From Dinochytrium kinnereticum (Eukaryota > Chytridiomycota > Chytridiomycetes > Chytridiales > Chytridiaceae): DNA of 26,824 nucleotides. Shown in pieces: positions 10,363 through 22,400 of this stretch; positions within the stretch are counted from its first letter, which is position 1; each line of letters starts with the position of its first letter. The DNA lies in the NCBI GenBank assembly GCA_027604005.1, contig JADGJT010000279.1:1-26824 (forward strand). Direction: 5' to 3'. The notes beneath the pieces are model-generated. The model had not been told where the DNA came from, ran no database searches, and saw only the letters and a list, made by a program, of their open reading frames with translations. The position numbers were made by a program, and so were the translations under genes.

Positions 10363-12743
10363 ATGTTCGACCCACTCCTAATCAAAACGATCGAGGACGA
10401 GGAAGAGGTTGAGGAATTAGACAAGGTTGATGTCCAATCCTCAGGCTCTGTCAAGCGCTCGCTCAAGACGAATGCGAAGGTCTCTTAATTTTAATATTGC
10501 TGCTGTGGATTGTCTAACGCTTTCTGCATGTTAGGCTCAAGATCGCAAGGGGAAGAAGGCAAGGCTGTCAAAGGAGGCCTCCGACACTTCAGATAGTCAG
10601 CAGGAGGCCTTTGAAACCAACCCTGATTTCACTTTTGAGTTTGATCATGACTCTGGGAGCACCGACAACTTCGGGTGGGACTTTGCGTCCGCCAAGGCAA
10701 TCGTGAAGGAGCGTCAGTCACAACAGAATAGAGGAACAGTTGATGAGAAGATTGAAAGAGTCCGCATTGGAGCTGGCATGGTTAGTCTGGAAATGTTTGA
10801 GGATCAAGGTCTGCCTATTTATTTGTCCATAGACTTGGCTAACTGCTGTTGTAGAGGAGGGGAAGACAGCCACAATTAAAGCTTCAAATGCTTCATCAGA
10901 ACCTTCCAAAACAGCAACAAACGAGGCACCGAAGAAAAAGACTGTAGATGAGCTGAGGTCAGAGGCCGTGAAAGACAAAGTTACGGAAAAGGTTGGTTCT
11001 GGTTTATTGAGGCAATGACCAACTGTTTTAGCGAAAAGCCGATTTCTTTAGCTCTGCTCCTTTGCCAACAGCCGATGAGGATATTGAAAAGTCATTTGCC
11101 GAAATGCGCCTTTCTCGGCCTATCTTAAAGGCGATCACAGATTTGGGCTATGTTAAGCCCACCCCTATTCAGAGCCAAGGGATTCCGGTGGCACTTCAGG
11201 GTCTTGATCTTTGCGCGGCTGCAGTTACCGGTTCTGGAAAAACAGCGGCATTCATTGTTCCTATTCTTGAGCGTTTACTTTTTCGTCCAAAAAGTGTTGC
11301 GTCCACTCGAGTTCTTATTCTTGTTCCAACACGTGAATTGGGAGTGCAATGTTATTCGGTTGCATCAAGTCTGGCAAAATATAGCGACATTCAAATATGT
11401 CTGGCTGTAGGAGGATTATCGACGAAGATCCAGGAAGTCGAGCTGCGGAAGAAACCCGACATCGTCATAGCCACTCCTGGGCGATTGATCGACCACATTC
11501 ACAATACATTATCTTTTACTTTAGATAGTATCGAAATTATGATTATTGACGAAGCCGATCGGTAAAGCAGCCTATACTCTCAGCTCGCTAACCACTTACT
11601 AGAATGCTGGAAGACGGGTTCGCCGCAGAATTAGATGAAATCATTAAATCCTCCCCTAAATCTCGGCAAACTATGCTGTTTTCTGCAACCATGACGGATA
11701 ATGTAGACGACTTAATTAAGTTGTCGCTGAACAAACCTGTCCGTCTTTTCTTGGACAAGAACACTGCGATTGCGTCAAAGCTTACTCAGGAATTTATCAG
11801 AGTCCGGAGCCATAAGGAAGTATCAAAGCCTGCTATGCTTGCTGCATTATGCGCTAGGACGTACAGAGAACAAACTATTGTCTTTTTTGCAAGCAAAGCC
11901 GCCGCTCATAGGATGAAAATTGTATTTGGACTATTGGGCTTGAAAGCAGCTGAACTTCACGGCAACCTCACACAGCTTCAGGTAGGTCTAAATATGAAGT
12001 TTTGGTGTGTTAAAGCTCCTATAGCGTCTGGAAGCTCTCGATTTGTTCCGAGAGCGTAAAGTAGATTTCCTGCTTGCAACAGACTTAGCCGCTCGTGGTC
12101 TCGATATTTCCGGCATAAAAACCGTTATCAATTACGACATGCCCACTGCATACACTCAATACGTTCACAGAGTTGGAAGAACCGCCCGTGGATCTAAAGC
12201 AGGTAAATCTGTTTCCTTTGTGGCCGAAGGAGACCGGATTTTGCTCAAGCAGGCAATCAAGAGCTCAACGGAGGAGGTCAAGCATCGAGTAATTCCAGCC
12301 GAAGTTATTGCACGTTTTCAGGAAGCGATTAAGGGATTGGAAAACTCAATTCAGGAGATTATTGAAGAAGAAAAGGCGGAAAAGGACATCCAGCAAGCCG
12401 AAATGCAGGTGGCCAGGGCAGAGAATATGATCAAGTATCACGATGAAATCAAGTCGCGCCCGGCAAGGACGTGGTTTCAAACAGAGAAGGAGAAGAAGGC
12501 TGCTAAAGAACCCAACCCAGCAGATATTGACAAGGTAGTATTCTTTTAAAGCAGACACAACTAAGAGTCCTTCAGCCAAAGCGAGGCAAAATGGATGGTC
12601 TAAGCAGGAAAAAGAAAAGGATGATGAAGGAGCGGGAGGAAGATCTACAATCCATGACAAAGCAAAAGATGGTGGCGCGTGTGGCGAAGAGGAAGCAAAA
12701 TTCAGAAAGAATTCACCAGTTTACAAAAAAAGCCAGAAAATAA
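10363..12743 (+). CDS. DRS1: DEAD-box RNA helicase Drs1/DDX27
   Basis: Nucleolar ATP-dependent RNA helicase needed for 60S ribosomal subunit assembly. Exons are 10363-10479, 10535-10780, 10857-10991, 11032-11561, 11603-11981, 12025-12534 and 12576-12743, giving 2085 nt or 694 residues (yeast 752, human about 796). The N-terminus is charged and rich in basic runs. The core shows the Q motif GYVKPTPIQ (205-213), Walker [10 protein letters not shown] (229-237), PTRELG, TPGRLID, DEAD at 339-342 (split from its Arg by intron 4), [16 protein letters not shown] and HRVGRTARG. The C-terminal coiled-coil segment and the basic tail ([11 protein letters not shown] onward, exon 7) are typical of the Drs1/DDX27 branch and distinguish it from Has1 or Dbp proteins. 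All six introns are 41-76 nt GT-AG. The stop at 12741-12743 is followed after 30 bp by the RAD9 ATG, with AATAAA at 12750-12755. Confidence 0.94.
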
Positions 12744-12773
12744 ATACTTAATAAATTTAACAATCTGAGTGGC

Positions 12774-14377
12774 ATGTCCGAAATCTTGTTGAGCGCCGCA
12801 GGTGTCAGAGGTCGGCTTTTTGCCCTCTGTCTGCCATATTAAATGTGCATTGATAGCATTCGCCAAATTCGTCAATATCCTGAACAAATTTGGCGAAGAG
12901 ATAACTTTGTCCATTGATACCCACAAAGTAATTCGGAAACATTGCCTCAAAGTCTGTTGACATCTCCAGCTTGAATTGTTTGCCGTAAACACGTCACGAT
13001 CAGCTTTTGCATTGATAAGAGTCTATGATCAGTTCTTTGAATCTTATAAAGTTGCGGCAGATGCTGGGGAAGAGGAAAAGTGTATGAAAGTTCTTGGGAG
13101 GGTAACTAGATTCTTTATATCTTATCAAAGCTCACTAAACAGGCTGTTGGGAGTGTCTTCAAATTGAAAGGCAGCCTAGAGAATGTGGAATCAGTCAAAA
13201 TATCTCTGCAAAGCTTAGAAAGAGATCGTCTCGTAGTGGAATCATTCTGTCGTTTCGGTGTGAAGAGAACACATTGTCTTCAATACGAATCGGGTGACTC
13301 TGCGCAAGCCATATATTCAAAGGATGACTGTCCCCACAAAATTATTGCGGCACCAAAACTTCTATTGGAATGGATAGCTTGCTTTTCGAACAAATTGGAA
13401 GAGATTACACTTCGATTCAGTCAAGCAGATGTCAAATTTAGAAGCTTTTCTGAATTCAACGCGTTTCCTAGTGAAGACCAAAGAGGATTAGAGACTGAGA
13501 TTACCATCGACCGGGAAGAGTTCGACTTTTATTCTGTATCATCGGAAACAGAACTTTCGTTTAGTTTTAAGGACTTTAAGACTATTCTGGGATTCGCTGA
13601 TGTGACAGCATTAAATCTCATCGTGCACTTTGCAGAAGCTGGAAGGTGGGTTGATATTTTTGCTTCTAAAACTTCTAACGTCTTATTTTCTTTTTCTCAG
13701 TCCACTTATTTTTACCATGCAGCAAGATGGCTTCTACTTCGCCGATTTTGTTCTTGCCAGCGTAGCCCGGGGACCGACACACCGAAACCCACAAAGCTCG
13801 CAGCCATCCACTATTAGGCCTTCGCCAGTAATGGATAACAGCCACCGTGCTTCTCAGGCTTCTTCTGCTGCTGCGCCGAATCCGTGGGATCCAACACCGC
13901 AAGAACGTATGGGTGCAGAAAACTTAGTTAGGTAAGCAATTCTTTCCGTTCTTCGTTTAGGCTTATAAATTAAATACAGTCATTCAATTCCACCTTCTTT
14001 GGCTGGAGAGGAGGAGGAGGAAGAGGTACCGCCTTCGCCGCCGAGTCAGAGACGAGTCGCTGGCTTTCGTTCACATTCCGAAAATCATATCGTAACTGCT
14101 CCTTTCTCAGCAGCACCAAGCTCTGGTAGGAATAACATTATGAATGTAGATACTTAATCTATATAGTCAATTATCGCTCGACTTATCAAACAACCTCTAC
14201 AAAAAAAAGCCTGCCTGACCAAGCATTTCCGTTCGGTTCTCCTAATTCTTCGACGGACTTTGGATCTGTAAGAATTTTTTTTCTCCTGCATTATTCGATT
14301 ATTCTTATTTTACCCGACCGGCTTAGGAACGGCCATCGGTCGGTTTCTCGGGCATGCCACGCCGAAGTAATAGATAA
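12774..14377 (+). CDS. RAD9: Checkpoint clamp subunit RAD9 (9-1-1 complex)
   Basis: Rad9 pairs with Rad1 and Hus1 in the PCNA-like 9-1-1 ring loaded at damaged DNA. The eight-exon model is 12774-12801, 12857-12927, 12970-13101, 13143-13645, 13701-13931, 13980-14125, 14167-14267 and 14327-14377. It sums to 1263 nt, 420 residues (S. pombe 426). Family signatures are LELFAVNTSRSAFA near the N-terminus (compare NTSRSGF in S. pombe and NSSRSAY in human), LSFSFKDFK before the second-domain end, and IFTMQQDGFYFADFVLAS closing the clamp domain. A Ser/Pro-rich tail follows, with an acidic EEEEEVPPSPPSQR motif that resembles the conserved tail motif of vertebrate RAD9. The ATG is on a 28-nt first exon. 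That start is inferred, since the continuous frame upstream of exon 2 has no ATG, so it is the least certain part. Confidence 0.88.
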
Positions 14378-14717
14378 AATAGTTCGGATTCAAAAACACG
14401 AAGGAGGCCGACTTATACGGGGAGATTGTTTATATTGAAGAAAAAAAAAAACATAATGTCGTTGAGGTAGCAACAGGCGCTTATAAAGAAAAAACACTAG
14501 AAAAATAAAGGATGGTTCCCGCCCACCCTTGGGAACCGTCGCACTAGATGATACTAAACCAAATAATATAATTTCAAAAGGGAAAGACGAAGTTCTCAAT
14601 AAAGAACCTCTAATGATTGACCAAGAACGGAATAACGCAAGGTATGGGATAAAGCGGTAAAGGTAGGGCTATCCTTATAAGCGCACTTCTATCATTCAGG
14701 CGTCGCTTAATTCACCC
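14378..14717. other. Convergent intergenic region (RAD9 / transportin)
   Basis: The 340 bp hold the 3' ends of two converging genes. An A-run lies at 14440-14450 and several AATAAA-like strings are present (for example within 14500-14510). The one strong structure is the hairpin at 14511-14540. Short open frames here are A/T-rich accidents. Confidence 0.4.
14511..14540. other. 10-bp hairpin in RAD9 3' flank
   Basis: GATGGTTCCC (14511-14520) and GGGAACCGTC (14531-14540) pair over ten positions, nine Watson-Crick and one G-T. They enclose a 10-nt loop GCCCACCCTT. It lies about 135 bp past the RAD9 stop and about 180 bp from the transportin stop on the other strand. It could form in either 3' UTR. 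It lacks a following T-run, so it is not a bacterial-type terminator. Confidence 0.6.
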
Positions 14718-17700
14718 TTAAACAATTTGGAATCGGGCGGCAAGCCTCTCTCTAACTTCGACGGGGAAAGAGCTGGCCTTCTCGTTCCACTGAGGACCAA
14801 AAGTGTTCTTAAGGAACATGAGGGTCTGCAAGTAGATACAAAGCAAAGAAATAAATCAGTACAGTTATAAATCAATCAATTCAGTACCTCAGAAAGTTGA
14901 CTATGCAAGGTTGGCGAAGTGTTATCCCAACGAACGATGGCATCGCAAAAGAAAGAAAGATTCTGTTGAGAAGAGGGATTAAAATCACAAAGCAAAGCGA
15001 ATAAATTAAAAGAAGATAATTACGGTGTAAACAGCAGTCGGGTTCGTTACGGCGACTTTACATAGGCCAAGGAAGGCGCTTTCCTTTTCTAAGTTATCGG
15101 GGATGCCACGGAGAGCCCGGCACCAATGCATCAAAAACTGATCCAAGATTGGTGAAATGCCGTTAGGGTAAACATAGGCGAGGCGGCCGACAGTGATCGC
15201 CGCATTTTCAATGAGGGTAATCTTCCTTGAGCTTGAATTATCGTCAGCAAGGATAGGAACAAGCCGTTTAATCATCTCGCCAACGAAGGGGGCGACAGAC
15301 TCGCCAAGCTGAAGAGCGATTTCACCAGCAGCCCAGGTTGCGTTGTTGCAGACGGAGAGCTCGTCCGAAATTTCCTTCCGGGCAATCTGGTCAATGATAA
15401 GAGGGATGGTCTTCTGGAGGTACGGTGCAACGTTCTCGAAAGACGCGCTGGAAAGATCACCCAAAAGCGCGTAAGCACTCTGCCTCACTTCATGGGACGG
15501 GTTCTGCAATAGAGGTTGGATTGATTTAGCATCAGCTATTAGACCCCGCACAGGAGACTGTCAGCAAAGACAAATGCAAGGTTATTTCGGTTGTAATATC
15601 TCACCTGCATGCAAACGAAAACAATCTCCATAAGGGGTGGTTGCGTAGAGCTAACCAACGGCGAGACTTCACGCTTCAAACCCTGAGCAATTCCGCTCAG
15701 CAAATCTAATGAGACAATAACAAAATCCAGATCAGGCTCTTCAATGCTGCCGGGGTTCTGCGCGAACTGCTGAGTAGCATGCAAGGTCTGGCCAATGATG
15801 CCGACGCATCGGTCCCAAACGTTCTTAGCAAAGGGGGCGAATCCATTCCCAAGAGCAATAGCTACGGAAGAGAGACATTCGAAAAGAGGGAAAATGTCAC
15901 GGTTATCATCGTAGGTCGTCTGCCACTTGTTGATAAGAGGCTGCATCAAAACAGGGATGTGCTCTGGCTTATTCAACTCAAGACCCACAGCGTCGGCCAA
16001 AGTACCAACAGCGTCGTAAAGTATCAAAAGGTTTTTTTTCTATATTATCAAGCTACTTAATATCATTCAAGCGGAGAAAATGCAATATGCAAGATTAAAA
16101 AATAGACGAACCTGGTAAATCGTAAAGGCATGGGACATATGCGGAAGAATAACGCCTAAATACGGCACAAGATATTCACAGGCCTCTTCCTCAAGAGTTG
16201 CGAGGGCGCTGCATCCAGCTTGCTGAACTCTCTTATTTTTATCGATCACCAACGCAAGAATCTAGCGAATATAAGAGAAGTGGATGTTGAAAAAACTAAC
16301 ATGCTGGAGAGATGGCGCGAAAAAAGTTTGAAGGTGCTCATCTTGGGACATGGGTTGAGCGTTCATTGGTGTGCTTCGGAATCCTCGGACAATCCATTGT
16401 GAGTACCTCCCTAGAGTCCAGCATGTAATGGATCTAACAAGTGGCTGAAAAATAGAGTCAAACCAAGAAATAAAGTCCAAAAATCTTCACTAGCACGCAC
16501 TCCATAAAGAGAAACTGAGGGGGGCAAAAAACTTACTTGAGGGTGTTTTAAGCAGTTTGTAAACATAAACTTCACCAGATCAGGCAAAAACTGCTGGATG
16601 TAGTCACGGCAACCTTCGGCAACAGCACCAAGGGCCAGAATACCGCATTCAAGCTCCTTCCAATTCTGTGCAGACCTCGATCCGTACTCGAGGAGCGTTT
16701 TTAACTCGGGTAAGAAGAACTGCAGTATGTTTTCAGCATACACGGTAGCCATCATATCCAAGGCAGCGGCAGAGCACTTGCGGAGGGTCCAGGACGACAC
16801 TCCAGGATCTTCGTCATCATCATCACCATCATCGTCATCATCGTCGTCATCATCTTCAATCTGGCCATCTTGCTTCTGCTGCGCCTTTTTCTGGTCGTCC
16901 GTCCCCTCAAATGCGTGAGACTTAGCCTTGTGGAATCTCGGTTGAATATCCTCCGGTCTGTCCTCAACATTGGATTCCTCATCCGCCCCCAAATTAGCAA
17001 TTTCCTCATCTGTGTAAACCATGCCGCGAAGCAAAGTCGCAATGAGCTTAGGCAAATGCGGCTCCAAAATGTCCATGTACATTTCCATGTCATGCTCAGC
17101 AAGGGCCAGCCAAAATTCACAAGCCTCCAAAGCGATCTGATGGTTCGCCTCGCTGGTGCACATTAGCATGTAAGGTATCAAATCGCGAAGGTTTAGAATG
17201 GAAGCATCAGCCTCCAATGCAATGACAAATCCCTGGCAGACGTTTTTCTTGACTTCAGGATCCTGGTCGTTGGCCCTGCGGTAAAGCCCAGTAACGTAGA
17301 GCTGCAAGAAGTTATTGTGCTTAAGAACCTGAGACTTGTGGAAAGCAATATGGTTGGCTGCCGAAATAGCCATGGATCGAATTAGCGGAGATTTCGGTGT
17401 CCCATCGTGATCGAAATGTTGGATGCATACTGATGCCATTGCAAGGATCAGTTCGTCCTCGAGCTTTTCTGCCGTATCCTCGCAAATTGTTACAAAACAC
17501 TTGAGAGTCGGCTGGTTCCAGCAAAAGGAATGTAAAAATATGATTCTTAGAAGAAGAAAATATGAGGGAATGCACTGAATGCACTGAATTTGATGGATGT
17601 ACCTCAACAAGCTGTGGCTGTTGCGCGAAGTGGAAGAGGCTCTCAATTACGCTCTTAGCCTGCTTTGGCTCGTAAGCTACGATGGCAGGGAGCACAATCG

Positions 17701-18114
17701 AAGCAGTTTTCTGAATTCGAGCAGCACTGGATGGATCCTGAACAGCAAACAAAGCTGCCCTTGTGCAAAAGTCCCAGGATTCCTTTGAAAGCCGACCCCT
17801 ATTCTCAGATTTTGAAATGCCACCCTTTAGAAGGAGACCAGCCATTTCCCGCACATCGTCTGAGGGATCAATGCCTTGCTTGGCCAGGATGAGCGAGAGG
17901 TAGTTGTGGTATGAGTTGGGATCCTGCGCGCAGTTATCCAGGTACTGGAGCAGAGACTCGAGTGTCAGAATATCGAGCCAGGGCATGTGCCTGCATGGAA
18001 AAGTTTAGGTACCTGTTTGATTTGTAGCTGGACCGCAGTGTCGGTGATTTTGGTCTTTGAAAGGACCTCCACCATCTGCATGAGCACTGTCGGATCAGGC
18101 TGCCAGCTGCTCAT
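14718..18114 (-). CDS. KAP104: Transportin-1 / karyopherin beta-2 (Kap104)
   Basis: A HEAT-repeat nuclear import receptor that carries PY-NLS cargoes such as hnRNP proteins and releases them on RanGTP binding. Nine exons (minus strand): 18013-18114, 17603-17944, 16537-17511, 16301-16444, 16112-16261, 15605-16039, 15024-15503, 14888-14962 and 14718-14825. They give 2811 nt, 936 residues (human 898). Matches along the whole length include the start [34 protein letters not shown], the acidic H8 loop around residues 366-387 (nearly all Asp/Glu), [82 protein letters not shown] and the C-terminal ERLAARF. The acidic loop, which ejects cargo, separates transportin from importin beta. Introns are 41-102 nt, except that the first acceptor (17945) could instead lie at the upstream CTCGAG, adding five residues. 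Confidence 0.95.
16803..16855 (-). repeat. Asp-codon triplet run (transportin acidic loop)
   Basis: An imperfect ATC/GTC triplet run on the plus strand (GAT/GAC on the coding strand) encodes the Asp-rich H8 loop of transportin. The interruptions keep the frame and preserve acidity, as expected for a selected acidic loop rather than a free microsatellite. Run length may vary between isolates. Confidence 0.75.
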
Positions 18115-18342
18115 TTTGCTTGCTGCTAACTTCACGCAAAAATCGGAATTTTATTATTACGACTTCGTACAACTCTTCCATTTTTTTTTTGCAGCCAGCA
18201 ACAGTCACCAACATCTGAGTTGACATTAACCACAGAGGCATCATCAAGAACTATTTATTCACGTATTCACGTATATCCCGCGTCCTTAAACCACCCAAGC
18301 TATAGTTTGACTCCAGAAAATAAACTGCGCGTGCTCAACGTA

Positions 18343-19181
18343 TTACTTCTTCTTCTTGCTGTCAGCCGGCTTCTTTTGCGACCCTGAGCTCGAGGCTGCC
18401 TCCTTCTCCTTCTTGGACCCCCCACCAAGGAGAAGAATTTGGGCGAAAAGAATTGCATTCAGACTGGCCGCAATGACACTGCCCATAATGAGCACCTGGT
18501 CTGCAATCTCCCTCATAGTCGTAAATACCCGCGCCGCGCTTCCAACGGATTGCAGTCCCATCGTGATTGCCGAGAGCTGACCGGTGCTGCCATTCATGAA
18601 ATTGACAATGATCTGCGGCACTTTGGACGCGGAGCCCAAAAAAATGGAGACCCATTGCAGGTATACAAGAGTTGCTTGGGGAACAATGGAAGCCGACAAA
18701 AGGGCATACATAATAGCCTGGGATATGACCAAAAACAGGAGCATCATGAAGTGTCGGTTCGAAAAGTAAAGAATAAGCATAGCGATTATGACGTTCTGCA
18801 CGGTGATGAAAGCGACTGGCCAAATATCGGAGGTTAGCTTTGAACCTTGAAAGGAAACACATATGGCTTACTTTCACCATATGTTGAAAACGGGTTTTCA
18901 GCGCGATAGTTGTAAGCGAGCGAGATCATGAGGGAGAACGTTTCCAAGATGTATGAGATCAGCGATATTCCTTTAGCGGATCTGGCCCCAACAATCTTAA
19001 TTAGCTGGGGAACTTTCACGATTGAACCGCCAACAATAATGGCGAGTCCGAGGCCTTTGGAGATGAACAGCGAAAAACAGGGCGACTGAAGGATCTCCGG
19101 AGAGAGTTGTAGGAGCGTGAACGAGCACTCCTCGCCCACCAAAGGCAGCAACAGCGTTTCTCGGAGGATGTCACGGGCCAT
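18343..19181 (-). CDS. MPDU1: MPDU1 / Lec35-type PQ-loop membrane protein
   Basis: ER membrane protein required for use of dolichol-phosphate mannose and glucose in N-glycan, GPI-anchor and O-mannose synthesis. Exons are 18872-19181 and 18343-18815, 783 nt or 260 residues (human 247). The two PQ-loop motifs are visible: KVPQLIKI in the first half and KVPQIIVNF in the second, plus TGQLSAITMGL and several hydrophobic helices. The protein ends in KKKK, compatible with a KKxx ER-retrieval signal (human MPDU1 ends KKAQ). The single 56-nt intron (GTAAG...GGCCAG, branch GCTAAC) joins FSTYGE to IAFITVQN, gap-free against human FSSWGEALFLML. It is divergent from LeuRS with 253 bp between start codons. 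A potential AATAAA for the 3' end lies near 18250 on the minus strand. Confidence 0.92.
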
Positions 19182-19434
19182 TTGAGCAAAGTTTGATGAA
19201 GTAATAAATAATAAATCTTCCGATAAGTCTGAAATCCTTTTTTTTCAAGTAATAACGTAAAAACGATTACTGCGAGTAGAGGGATCAACGCAGGATCTCT
19301 CTTTGGCCAAGGTGTTACTCCGAGTATCGCGTAACTTCTTCGGTCTTGCACACAGCGTTAGGCAATCCATCACTTCAACCCGTGGGTTGATTCCTACACT
19401 TTCACTACTCATTGATAGCCAGCATCTTTCAACC

Positions 19435-22400
19435 ATGGCTGAGACGCCAAAATCGGTGAGTTCCGACCCCTTCCCTCTCCCCGCCCTCCTTTTACAAGAA
19501 AGGATCATGTGGATGATTCAGTTGTCTATCAAGTTTGCATGCATTGGTGCATGCATACTTTGACGATCGGTCCTGATTCTCTTTACACTTTTCAGTTTGC
19601 GAAGTTGAATGCTCTTCAAGAGATTGAGAAGAAGGCACAGTTACGATGGGAAACCGCCAAGATGTTTGAGGTTGATGCCCCCGAAGGAAAGACCAACAAG
19701 CAGGTTCCCAAGTTTATGGTCACCTTCCCGTTCCCATACCAGAACGGCAAACTTCATCTTGGACATTCATTCTCCCTCTCCAAAGCAGAATTTGCCACTG
19801 CCTTTGAGCGTTTGAAGGGAAAGAGGGCCTTATTTCCCTTTGGATTCCACTGCACCGGAATGCCCATCAAGGCATGCGCTGACAAGCTTAAGAGAGAGGT
19901 CGAGCTGTTTGGACAAAACTTTGAGCGGTGTCCAATAGGTGGGGAGGGTAACATGGTTTATTAATGTTAACTTCATGAAAAGAATCTCCCGAAGAGGAGG
20001 CAAACACTTCGAAAGAGTTGGCGCCGGGAAAAGGCGAGGATGCAGCTAAAGCTGCCAAGAAGGTTTGCATTACTTCGACTTTTGATTATTTACATCTCCT
20101 TTAGCATAGTAAGGTTGCCGCCAAAAGTGGAGATATGAAGTACCAGTTTCAGATAATGCTGAGTATGGGAGTCCCGCTTGAGGAGATTCATCTTTTTAAG
20201 GACCCGACTCACTGGCTGTACTACTTCCCGCCCTTGGCGATGGTAAGTTATCGAAGCTCGCTTCCGCCACTCATTGTCTATTAAAGGACGATATGCGAGC
20301 CCTCGGTACTCATGTTGATTGGCGCAGAGCCTTTATCACCACTGACGTGAACAAATACTTCGATTCTTTTGTTCGATGGCAGTTTAACACCTTGAAAAAC
20401 CTGCCTTCCCCGAAGGTAAAGTTTGGGGAAAGGTACACGATTTATTCCCCTCTTGATGGCCAACCCTGCATGGACCATGACCGTGCATCAGGTGAAGGTG
20501 TTGGAGTTCAAGAGTATACCTGTGTGAAGCTACAAGTCCTCCTTGAAGACTTAAAGTCGGTACCTGAAGGCAAACGCCAGAAGGTTAAGGATGTTCCGGT
20601 TGGACAAAAATTGACCTCTTACCCACTGGGTGAGGCGTTGAAGGGCAAATCTCTCTATCTAGTCGCCGCTACTTTCCGCCCTGAGACAATGTTTGGACAG
20701 ACTAGCTGCTACGTCGGAGTGGATTTGGATTATGGAATTTATGAGGTGAACTCGAAGGAGGCTTACGTTTGCACGGAAAGGGCTGCTAAGAACATGGCCT
20801 TTCAGGGCATCTTTGCCCAGAGAGGCGAAATTGTGAAGATCGGAGCTCTCAAAGGTTGGGACCTTATCGGTGTGCCTTTGAAGGCTCCCCTGGCTCAGCA
20901 TGCTAAGGTCTACACCCTTCCTATGGAAGGAGTCCTTGCCACAAAGGTTTGTTTACATGTACCTACCTGTTAGATCTAACCTTTTTTTTCTCTAAGGGAA
21001 CTGGTGTTGTTACCTCTGTTCCTTCGGACTCTCCAGATGACTTTATCACCATGATGGACTTGATCAAAAAGCCCGCCTTCTATCATGTTTGCCCAGAGTG
21101 GGTAGAGCCCTTTATGCCTCCGAAGCCGATCATTCAGACCCCTAACCTGGGTAACGTCGCAGCTATGTCGGCCGTCGATAAACTGAAGATCAAGAGCCAA
21201 AAGGATAAGAAGGAATTGGCTGAAGCCAAGGATATGGTGTATAAGGAGGGTTTCTACAGTGGGGTCATGCTGGTTGGTCCCTACGCCGGAAAGTTAGTAA
21301 CTAGTTTATTCTTTTCATTGCACTTGGCTTTGGTCCTTGAATTGATTGTATAATGAGACAAAGACGCGTGTCTTGGTTCTTTCACATTTGAGCAAACTTG
21401 GAGCTTCTCGTGGAATCATTCTTCCAAATTGCAATATGTCTAACTTTACCATATTATCAGGCCTGTTCAGGAGGCAAAACCCCTCATTCGAGATCTTCTT
21501 ATTCAGCAGAACCTTGGATTTGTTTACTGTGAGCCGGAGGATGTTGTTATGAGTCGTAGTGGAGATGAGTGCGTCGTTACCTTGGCAGAGCAATGGTACA
21601 TGGACTACGGAGAGGCATCGTGGCGCGCTATCACAGAAGAGTAAGCTCTATTTTTTTTTAAAATCATCCTAAAATGTCAAAGGTGTCTGGCTCGTATGGA
21701 GACTTTTGGCCCGGAGACGAGAAACGCTTTCCAGAAGACTTTGGCCTGGTTGAATCAATGGGCCTGCTCCAGGAGCTTTGGGCTTGGCAGTCGCTTGCCT
21801 TGGGATCCTAAGTATTTGATCGAATCTTTGAGCGACTCGACGATCTATATGGCATATTATACTGTATCGCACATTCTTCATGGTTAGTTCTCTCTTTCTT
21901 TTCTTTGATGCTTCTGTGACTGGAAGCGAGATAGTCTAATTTGGTCCCTTTTAGGTGGTAATCTTGATGGAGCGACGCCTGGTCCCGGTGGTATTAAGCC
22001 CGAAGAAATGACTGACGAAGTTTGGAGCTACATCCTAACCAACGGACCTAAGCCAAAGAAGACAACGATTTCTGATAGTATCCTAAAGAAGATGCGACAG
22101 GAATTTGAATACTTCTACCCTCTTGATCTTCGTTGCTCTGGAAAGGACCTCGTGCCTAACCACTTGACCTTCTTTCTTTACAACCATACGGCTATCTTCC
22201 CGGAAAAGCACTGGCCTAAGGGTGTTCGATCCAACGGGCATCTTCTTCTTAATGGTAACAAAATGTCTAAGTCGACCGGTAACTTCATGACCCTTCGCGA
22301 GTCGATTGAACGATACGGTGCAGATGCGACTAGGTTCGCTCTTGCAGATGCAGGAGATGGTCTTGAGGACGCCAACTTTTTGCATAAGACTGCTGATGCC

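Noticed and set aside
14661..14680. CTATCCTTATAAGC as a U12 donor or tRNA fragment
   Set aside because: It lies in the RAD9/transportin intergenic region with no exon to join, and no tRNA cloverleaf can be formed around it.
17991..18012. A 22-nt intron after transportin exon 1 (acceptor CATGCAG)
   Set aside because: It is far below the 33-nt minimum seen elsewhere. An acceptor at 17945 gives a 68-nt intron with a CTGAC branch and a better family match.
18846..18871. A 26- or 32-nt intron in MPDU1 ending at TTTCAAG
   Set aside because: The 56-nt alternative ending GGCCAG keeps the frame, has a GCTAAC branch and aligns gap-free to human MPDU1.
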